DNA of 64,000 nt from Macrostomum hystrix (taxonomy: Eukaryota; Platyhelminthes; Macrostomidae). Below the pieces are notes generated by a model. The model saw only the letters and a program-made list of their open reading frames with translations, was not told the origin of the DNA and made no database searches. The position numbers and the translations under genes are program-made. Shown here piece after piece: positions 56,687 through 64,000 of this stretch (positions within the stretch are counted from its first letter, which is position 1; each line of letters starts with the position of its first letter). The stretch lies in contig CATNEN010000038.1 in the NCBI GenBank assembly GCA_950097015.1, positions 15,060,001-15,124,000 on the forward strand, given 5' to 3'.

Positions 56687-57933
56687 TGAAGCCCAGTTGC
56701 TGGGCATTCATATGCGAGATTTTTCTTTTTTGACCTGTGTTCCAAACTAATTTTCCCGTTTTTGCCCTACCTTTTTTGCGCCACTTTTTCTGTCGGTATT
56801 ATTCTCCTTAATTTAATATGATCTTTAGTTTTTCTTCTAATAACGGTTATGTCTCTTAAACTTTCCTTGCCCCTTACTTTCCCTGCCTTTCGTTTATGTG
56901 GGCTTAGTATATATTCCCTTACAACCTGACAACATCCACTCTTCCGTTACTTTTCTATCGGACAACATCCACTCTTCCGTTACTTTTCTATCGGACAACA
57001 TCCTCTCTTCCGTTACTTTTCTATCTGACAGCAGCCTTACTTCCGTTACTTTTTCACCTGAAACCAGCCTTTCTTTCGTTACTTTTCCACCTGGGACAAG
57101 CCTCTCTTTCGTTACTTTTCTACCTGACACCACCAGCCTCACTTCCGGTAGTTTTCCACCTGATATCAACCTCACTTCCGTTACTTTTACATCTGACAGC
57201 TGCCTCTTCCTTTACTTTTCCACCAGACACCAGCCTCTCTTCCGTTACTTTTCCACATGACACCAGCGTCTCTTCCGTTAATTTTAATATGCATTCTTGG
57301 TATTTTACGCTACATTAATTGACTATTCGGTTGCTTTGGTCCAGCTTAGAGCTCTGTTTATCCAAGTCTATTCTTGGCCTAGATTATTCTAACAGTTTTG
57401 AAGTGACATCTTTCGCGCCGTGTTTGTTGCTATGTGACAGATTTAGTTGGTTTCTCACACTATTCTGGTGTCTTGTATTCTTGCGCCCTACAAACTGCTT
57501 GTATTTTAAGTTTTGCTAGTTCGAAGAATACTTTATTTTCTAATTAATGACCTAATGCGATTAGTAATTAGTTGTGTTTGTTAAATTTATTCCGCTGTCT
57601 TCAAAAATTGTGTGCGTCTAACTGTCTTCTGAATTCATAATATTACTGATAATTTCGATTATAAAATTAAACAATTGACCGTGTTACTATGCCGTTGGTA
57701 TGCTCGTTAGTTGATTTATTTGTGTCAGCAAGCACCTGTGTTTTCTGCGCGTTTCGTTAAAAAAAACAGTAAATGAAAGCATAATCTACAAAATGTGGAA
57801 TGTTTTTTAGTATAAAATTTTGAGTCAAAATTCATTATAAAGACACATCGGCTGTGGCGGGCCTCCTTAAACCTAGCGGTTGTTGCTTCTTGAGCTGCTG
57901 CTTCTTGCTTGCCTTTGGCAAACATTTTCATAA
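56687..57933. repeat. Intergenic DNA with a degenerate array (56925-57270)
   Basis: From 56925 to 57270 units of gacaacatccactcttccgt plus tacttttc repeat with increasing divergence. The remainder is AT-rich with no coding evidence. It separates TyrRS from the convergent TMBIM6-like exon. Confidence 0.8.
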
Positions 57934-58256
57934 TCAGCAGAAGGACAAGAATAGATCCAGGCAGTGCGAGATGTAATCATTGTCGCCTAAGCGAGCCAGT
58001 TCCACAATCTTCTGCGTCTCGTAGACTAAGAAAGCACAGAAGACCAACAGCGTCAGCTTCAGTGTTCGATTGAAGATGAATGGTGAACGGGCGAAGATGT
58101 TGACAAGTTTCAGTAGGAGCAGGACGGTTAGGCCAGACGACAGTGGACCAGCCAGGAACATCATCCAGCGGCTGGTTCTAGCCAGTAGAGCGGCGCCGCA
58201 GAATGTGACGGTCACCATCATGGCGAGCCAGAGCTTTTCGGCTTGCATCAGCAGTC
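57934..58256 (-). pseudogene. TMBIM6/Bax inhibitor-1-like 3' exon (partial, frame break near the end)
   Basis: The minus-strand exon follows an acceptor (gatttag, at about 58257). Its product aligns with the C-terminal half of BI-1, an ER membrane protein that limits calcium leak and cell death. It includes VTVTFCGAALLARTSRWMMF, then three hydrophobic segments, then ETQKIVELARLGDNDYISHC with LDLFLSF. This matches the family's DTQ and GDxDYIxHCxDLFLDF signature. The frame stops right after DLFLSFC. The expected tail (a hydrophobic stretch then LLLIMKMFAKGKQEAAAQEA) continues in another frame down to about 57842. The break could be a sequencing slip, a shortened protein or a dead copy. No upstream BI-1 exons were found before the cGLR gene, so this is a truncated duplicate unless its other exons lie beyond the nested genes. 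Confidence 0.7.
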
Positions 58257-58605
58257 CTAAATCGTTACGAGTGCTGTGGATGTGCGCACAAGTAGACTAA
58301 GACTGAATAACAGTCGAGCAGAGATGGCAAGCAACCGGCCAGACACAGACCTGGGCGCCACGTGCAAGTAGCTCAACATTTTTGAGTCTTAGTAAGCTAT
58401 AGGTAAACAGTATTCTTTTGTTGGTAAATTCCTAGAACTCCTTTTCGAATGGTATAACCCGCTGTATGATGCATCAGTTTTTTGTTGCTGCAGACTCTAG
58501 CGTGCTCGCTATGCTCAGGCGCCTGAGCTCAGTCTGAAATTCAAAAGACGAAGCACAGGAATTTGACTTGGCTAAAACAAAAACCAAGCTTTAATAATAA
58601 GAACA

Positions 58606-59350
58606 AATTAATAATTGTAGGACAGCTGCTTGCAATGGCACATCATTTGGTGACAATTGACCCGCAGCCAGCGAGCAGGCAATTCTGCCCATTCCCCTGA
58701 CTCCTGAGCACTCACTCACTCAGGTGTGTACTCGCACATCTGCCCTGACTTTCTCATCGTCAGGTTGTAGGTTGTAGACCTTGTAGGTTGGCCCTCAGGG
58801 GCGTGAATTGCACGTCAAGGCCCCACGGCTCCACAAGCTACCAAATGAATGTGGCTTCGCCGAGGAATCGAGCTTAGATTCGGAATGCACTTAATGAGTC
58901 TGGGTCTCAACATGTCTGGTGAGACTCATGATGTTGCAGAGCTGCTACATGCGCTGTAACACACTAAAAGTGGGGAACGAACCTCGCGATGGCAGACCGA
59001 GACCTGTTTCTGGCTTGTTTGCCTTCGTCAGTCAGCCATAGCCACACGCTGTCCTCTCCCACCACTCTTAGTGTGCACAGAAGTCTCTTTTAATCTTGCC
59101 ATTTTATGGCGATACTTTTTAGTGTTACGAGCGTATGTGAGAGTTTTGCAGCCAAGCCTTTGCTTTTCTACTGTTGTCAGTAGTCTGAATTGTATCTCTC
59201 ACAGTCTTCAAACCGAGCTTGAAATTTGTCCTTTTTACCAGGTGCTTTAGCAGCACAAACACCTGGCCTTGAACGTCTGTCAGGCTCGATCCTCATCAGT
59301 TCTCTCTCGCTTGGTGCGAGAGACAAACGCATTAACCGCTCTGCCACTCA
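58606..59350 (-). mobile_element. SINE family L copy split by inserted DNA
   Basis: Body and tail lie at 58606-58876. The matching tRNA-like head (revcomp of cttggtgcgagagacaaacg and ccgctctgccactcaccccc) lies at 59307-59350. About 430 bp of foreign DNA separates them. Confidence 0.7.
58900..59306 (-). pseudogene. Duplicated cGLR gene fragment
   Basis: 58916-58952 matches 60325-60361 (ggtgagactcatgatgttgc) and 59200-59306 matches 60408-60505 (cctggccttgaacgtctgtc). Both are internal parts of the intact cGLR exon, in the same order and orientation, but the spacer between them (58953-59199) is unrelated or highly diverged. The frame is broken, so this is a decayed partial copy. Confidence 0.7.
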
Positions 59351-61398
59351 CCCCCCTTAAAAAACGAAGCGTTTAAACATACATCATCCGAGACTAGTCG
59401 TTCGAGTTTCTGCCAAACTTCGTCTGTGTTGCAGATCCGCTGCCTATGCCGTTGAATCAGGCTCACCAGCAGATCTTTGTCCCGACAGAATTCCAGAACC
59501 ATCAGCAGCTCCTGCATGTCCGGCTCTTCATCTTGCAGCACATCCTCGAACCATGCCCGATGGTGGGTCTCGTCCGCGACTCCCAAATGCAGACAGAGGC
59601 AGCGGAGAAGCGCCCGCATGTTCATGAACCGAATCTCTGCGAACTGCATCCGACCCGGGAAACAGTTCCTGATGGATTCTGGGAGAATTTCTAGGCTTGG
59701 CACTCGCTCTTCAAATCGAAGACTGAACTTCCAAATAGAGTCGGTGCTGTTCAGATGCCGCCAGACATAATCTTTGGCTTCTTTACCAGACGTCATCCGC
59801 CCGGGACACGGCACCCCTTTGCTGACCTGGAATGTCATTCCATCTCTCAAAATGACGATGGCTTCATCTTTCATGCCGTAGTTCAGATACGTCAGACCCA
59901 TCAGACAGTGTCTAGCTGTGGCTGCAAAGTCTCCAATTCTCCTAATGCTGTTCAACAGACTCTCGCAAGATCCCGGGTTCGCATCTGTCAGCCCTAGCAA
60001 CGCACTCCTCACAGCATCTGACACCGAGTGGTAGGGCAACTCGCCGGACTCTGGCACCGGCTTCACCTGCGTGTACGGAAGTATCAGGAAGGGGTGAAAG
60101 CGAAAGACTTCGCCGTTACTGAGTGGTCTCAACTGCTGTTTAAATTCGAGTATCAGAATTGGAAGCTGTTCCATCATCTTCTTCACAGCCTTCACTACAT
60201 CCGCTTTTTTACTGACGTTTTTTTTCAGATACACGATTGCGTCACGCAGGAAAAAGTGCCTCATGCACTCATGAGAATCCGGGCGAGAATTCTGAAGGCC
60301 ATTCAGCAGAATTTGAAGTGCCCGCCTGGTGAGACTCATGATGCTGCAGGGCTGCCACATGCACGATGGTGTCTCGTCCAGCAGGTAAAAAATCATGGTC
60401 TTGGCGTGGTAGGTCTTTAAACCGAGATTAAAATTTGTCCTTTTTACCAGGTACTTCAGTAGAACAAACACCTGGCCTTGAACGTCTGTCAGGCTCCTCA
60501 TCAGTTCTCTCTCTAGGAAGCTGGTGCTGACCCTCAGTTTCTGGCCCCCTTCTCCAGGTGGAGCCGCAGACACCAGATGACAGGGCGACTTGGTTAGCTC
60601 CCCCCGCAGTGAGCTCAAAACTTCAGGTAAGATTTCAGTCTTGCATCCCTCTATTAGCACATCGATTCGAGGGTAGGCGCAGCAGCGGTAGGCAAAGATG
60701 ACGTCCACAGCTGGTTTCAAAGGCGATCCCTGGCACGCTTTTGCCGGCGTCGATGCTAAAAATGTTTGAGTGAGTCAAGTCATCTTCAGCATTTTTCACC
60801 GCTTGCTCACTGTACGTACATTGTTTATAATAAATGGTCTTACCTGATCCCGGGTACAATACATGCCCATCTTCATAATGCACTCTTTCCTCAGCTGACA
60901 CATATTCGCAGCGGCAAATTTGCTGATCATGGCCTTGCATGTGAAATTCTTGATCCGAGAGTATCACAGTCTCATCAATATCTGCATCGCTGTCGGTGAC
61001 TCCGTTGAGGCTGGCAAGGCTGTTGCCCCAGCCGTCCGAGTAGCTGCCGACAATGTTAACCAGGTTCTCATTCCACCTCCGACGCATAATGTCCTGCAGG
61101 ACGTCTGCCAATGCGCTCTGAATAGCCGCCCTGTGCTGCTGGAATCCAGCCTGTCGCATTTCATCGTGCAGCGAGGTGCTCTGCAGGATCTCAGGACTTT
61201 CTATCTCTCCGGGATTTTCCAATCTGCAAACGAAATGCTTTCGTTACTACCTTTCTTGTCTTCAATAGGATCATGTACAGGTGGTTTTACGAAATCAAAT
61301 CTTACTCAATCTTCTTATCAATCTTCCTCAAGGCCTGAAGTGTCTTCTCTGTGCATTCTGGAAGCTGCAGTTGGTCTAGGGTGCGAAGAAATTGCAGA
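59332..61398 (-). CDS. Mab-21/cGAS-like receptor nucleotidyltransferase (3 exons seen)
   Basis: Member of the metazoan Mab-21/cGLR family; relatives include cGAS, which makes cyclic dinucleotides on sensing nucleic acid. Exons on the minus strand: 61398-61306, 61223-60844 and 60755-59332, phases consistent. The NTase core shows the GS motif VGSYSDGWGNSLASL, then DSDADIDETVIL (acidic metal-binding pair), and GSPLKPAVDVIFAYRC with the third acidic position. The helical half shows LRVSTSFLERELM, LTDVQGQVFVLLKYLVKR and LKTYHAKTMIFYLLDETP, all typical of Mab-21 proteins. A long C-terminal extension of about 300 residues follows. The last residues (KGGEWQSG) and the stop come from the SINE at 59332-59350. 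The start codon is not visible; an earlier exon or trans-splicing is implied. Ligand and enzymatic activity cannot be told from sequence. Confidence 0.85.
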
Positions 61399-61399
61399 C

Positions 61400-61692
61400 T
61401 AAATCATTTTAGCTTCTAGTATCGACGCGATTTGCTTCCGTATAACCAAAGAATGCACTAAGATCGAAGGATAGCAGACGCAGTTAATCAACGCTTTGAA
61501 AAAATATCGAACGTAGAGAGGAATGAAGGCGGCGTGCAGATTGTCTGGCGAAATAGAGAATTATCGATCGTCGAGTCGAGGAGGGAAGGCTGCGCGTGGA
61601 TTGGCTGGTGGAATCGAGAATATCGATCGTAGAGTGATTAACTTTTTAGCGGGAGATAAATAATGCAGATAAAAATGAAAGTTTTAATCTGA
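61400..61692. other. Short gap with a two-copy repeat
   Basis: Positions 61495-61635 contain two related copies around gattgtctggcgaaatagag and gattggctggtggaatcgag, each followed by a tatcgatcgt motif. This is the likely region upstream of the cGLR gene; no ORF is seen. Confidence 0.5.
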
Positions 61693-62589
61693 CTACGAAA
61701 TCTGACTCTGATTAAAACTGTAGAAATAGGAGAAAAAGAATAAAACATTGACAGTATCACCTATCATCACCTCGATGGTCTCACCTGACAGAGAGAGACC
61801 ATTGATCGGCGTCTGGCGCAGCATCATCATGAGGATGCTAATGTGGCCAAAGCAGCAGGCAGCTGCTGCTGCGCTCAGTCCGGCTGCATTCATCAATCCT
61901 TGATCGCAGCCAAGCTGAAGCAGACGCAGCACCGTATCTTCGTGGCCTACAATGGCAGCCAAGTGCAGCGGAGTAGACCCATTACTATCCGGAGAGTTAG
62001 GGTCGGCCCCTCCGCTGACCAGAAAGGACATTGCCTCCGATCGGCCTCGAACAGCGGCAAGATGGACTGGACTTTCGCCAGTGCATGTTTGCTGATTTGG
62101 GTCCGCAGAAGCAGCCAGAAGAAGTCGCAAGACGTCTATGTGCCCATTTATTGCTGCATGATGCGTGGCGGACCAGCCGTTCTCGTCCTTGGAGTTGGGA
62201 TCCGCTCGGGCACCTAGCAGGTAGTGCGCGCATTCAAGATGGCCTCGGGCCGATGCAATGTGAAGTGGCGACCTGCCGACTGCTGTCCGCAGACTCACAT
62301 CCGCCTGGCTTTTTGTTAGCAGCCGCACCGATTCTTCGTGATTGCGCCAGCATGCCTCGTGAAGGGCCGTCCTCCCGCGAACGTCCTGAACGTCCAACCG
62401 CGCCGGCGCCTCAATCAGCAGCCCAAGGATGGTCGAGTGACCAAGTCGCGCTGCCAAGTACAGGGCTGTCCTGCCATCCTCGTCCTGGCCGTCCAAGCTG
62501 ATGCTGCAGTCGTGTAGCAGTCGTTTCACGTCATAGAGTTTACCGTACGTCGCCGCCCTATTGAGCTCCGAAACTCGATGCTGATCCAT
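61693..62589 (-). CDS. Ankyrin-repeat protein, 298 aa
   Basis: The ATG at 62589 opens MDQHRVSELNRAATYGKLYD, followed by about seven to eight ankyrin repeats of 33 residues (DGRTALYLAARLGHSTILGL, GRTALHEACWRNHEESVRLL, GRSPLHIASARGHLECAHYL, GWSATHHAAINGHIDVLRLL, GESPVHLAAVRG, GSTPLHLAAIVGHEDTVLRL). No other domain is seen, so partners cannot be named. A donor-like cag|gtgaga at about 61788 lies inside the final codons, so the last 30 residues (hydrophobic VLFFFSYFYSF) may be read-through into an intron. The gene lies head to tail upstream of the cGLR gene; I found no phase-compatible splice joining the two. Confidence 0.85.
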   Translation of the reverse strand: MDQHRVSELNRAATYGKLYDVKRLLHDCSISLDGQDEDGRTALYLAARLGHSTILGLLIEAPARLDVQDVRGRTALHEACWRNHEESVRLLTKSQADVSLRTAVGRSPLHIASARGHLECAHYLLGARADPNSKDENGWSATHHAAINGHIDVLRLLLAASADPNQQTCTGESPVHLAAVRGRSEAMSFLVSGGADPNSPDSNGSTPLHLAAIVGHEDTVLRLLQLGCDQGLMNAAGLSAAAAACCFGHISILMMMLRQTPINGLSLSGETIEVMIGDTVNVLFFFSYFYSFNQSQIS

Positions 62590-64000
62590 TAGTAATTAAA
62601 ATTCAGTTTTAAATGGAATTTTTGCTTTTATGAAAGCATTACAATTGCAAGCTTCTTCAGCACAGCCGCAAGCACTGACACTTGCTACAGCTAGCGTACA
62701 CTTGCTAGAGCAGTCGTCCACTTTTATACTCCATCGGTGTACTCGGTGAAACACGACTGAAGAAACAATAGGAGCGGAAAACTCAACTGTGAAGAATTGA
62801 GTGAATCAGTCAGCGGTTTAATTGTCAGAAAGGGACGCGCTCACACTCGCATGCAGCGCGGGTCATTTATATTATTTTATCAGCACGTTGGCATCAATGT
62901 ACATATATTATTTGATGTACATACTGGCTAGGATAGGCAGGTAATAAATTGACAACGTGCTCAGGTGTATAGTTTTGCACTAAATGAAAAGTAAGCAGCG
63001 GAGCTCTCACATTTTCTTCCTCAAGGGAGTTTGACGCAAATATAAGCAACAATAGAAATAATAATTTACAAACAGCATTAGAAAATATTATGAGCAAATA
63101 GTATAGAATAGCAGCGAAATACGAGCGAAAAAGCAGCGAAGCAGCGAATAGCAGCGAAAAACCTCGTACATATGAAGGTTCTGATTGTCAGTCACTAGCG
63201 CAAAATCATTGATTAGTCAACTTCAAGCTGCAACCTGTCAGTCCGATTTCGGATCCGCTCGGGGTAGCGCCTCACCGAGCTGCCCGGTGGCTCAGCAGCC
63301 GCTGACGTTGGCATTTTGCGTATAAGGTTGGTTGCTTAATTCCTTGACTCTTGGATTGATTCCTGAATCTAACTATCTAGTTATGAAGTCATTTTGCGCA
63401 TCGAAGTTGAACAATACCTGGGGAAGTGTCGCTTGCTCATGTAGGTTCGTGTGCAGAGAATTCCATGGATAAATAACTGGATAATTGACTGAGAATCGCA
63501 TTTTCTGGAAATCTGAGGTGCCTACATAATTTGAGTATTTTCTTTCTAGGAAAACAGTGCTTGATGTCGATGTTACGAGTACATACACTCAAGTCGATGC
63601 ACAATTAACTCACCAGGCGATTGTACATCTGAAATGCTATTGCCATGATTTATCGAAATTTTATCACAATAATCCCACTAGAAATTTGAGCCACTATAAC
63701 TTTTGTGCCATGCACTAGACAGTTAATCCATCAGACAATTATCCCAACAGACAGTTATCCCACCTCACAATAATCCTAGAAGTAATCATATAAATGTTCT
63801 AAAAGCCAAATCGAATCACGAGTGTTAAGCGCAGTTAATTATATTTACAAAGCGATTAGTAAGTTTATCGTACATATTGGAATGAAAAACGTGCCTTTAC
63901 ATATTATTGTTATTTATCCACACACAATGATACTACATGGACGGTCTAATCAACAAAGGCATTGTAAACACAATCAAATCAACGAAGACGCCAGATGGTG
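62590..64000. other. Intergenic DNA to the window end
   Basis: Contains small local repeats (gcagcgaaa units at 63110-63160; agacaattatcccaac-like units at 63715-63770). No gene, RNA or complete mobile element is supported. The first few hundred bases presumably hold the ankyrin-gene promoter. Confidence 0.5.

Noticed and set aside
61693-61800. Ankyrin-cGLR gene fusion
   Set aside because: Neither candidate donor near the ankyrin end leaves the phase that the first cGLR exon seen needs.

Overview
The window is animal nuclear DNA. Every conserved gene is split by GT-AG introns, and all genes have metazoan relatives: BTAF1, a BiP-type HSP70, CEP97, PGAP3, METTL25, cytoplasmic TyrRS, TMBIM6 and a Mab-21/cGAS-like receptor. 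It also carries tRNA-derived SINEs, hAT-like and other TIR elements, a non-LTR relic and a complete Ty3/gypsy element. The sequence alone does not fix the species. A lophotrochozoan, perhaps a free-living flatworm, fits: moderate GC, and splice-acceptor-like sites just upstream of several start codons (TyrRS, the 152-aa ORF, the 94-aa ORF), as spliced-leader trans-splicing would give. This is inference.

Layout. 1-5805 (+): 3' part of BTAF1/Mot1 (seven exons, 755 codons). 6925-8535: non-LTR relic, dispersed repeat and SINE. 8892-12037 (+): divergent ER-type HSP70. 13721-22375 (-): intact Ty3/gypsy element with identical LTRs. 22380-26001: intergenic DNA with two TIR elements. 26002-36102 (+): CEP97, nine exons, with a C-terminal FN3-like domain. 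36190-41306: three long minisatellites and a TIR transposon. 41344-43284 (+): PGAP3. 45537-49424 (+): a 152-aa ORF followed 17 nt later by METTL25. 50602-50886 (+): small ORF. 51861-56686 (+): tyrosyl-tRNA synthetase with two catalytic units in tandem plus an EMAPII-like domain. 57934-58256 (-): 3' exon of a TMBIM6/BI-1-like gene. 58606-59350 (-): SINE split by a duplicated cGLR fragment. 59332-61398 (-): cGAS-like/Mab-21 gene. 61693-62589 (-): ankyrin-repeat protein. The rest shows nothing coding.

The genes do not form one pathway; they are a mix of housekeeping and membrane genes with one likely innate-sensing gene. The striking architecture is that many introns, and several intergenic gaps, carry their own minisatellite of 18-61 bp units, so that many long ORFs here are repeat artefacts. 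The best candidates for something new are the tandem double TyrRS, a cold-shock-like domain inside the gypsy Gag-Pol, an ER HSP70 that has lost its ATP-binding residues but keeps a full-length frame and KTEL tail, and CEP97 joined to an FN3-like domain. Exon boundaries were worked out by hand from splice consensus, phase and remembered family alignments; no search was run.
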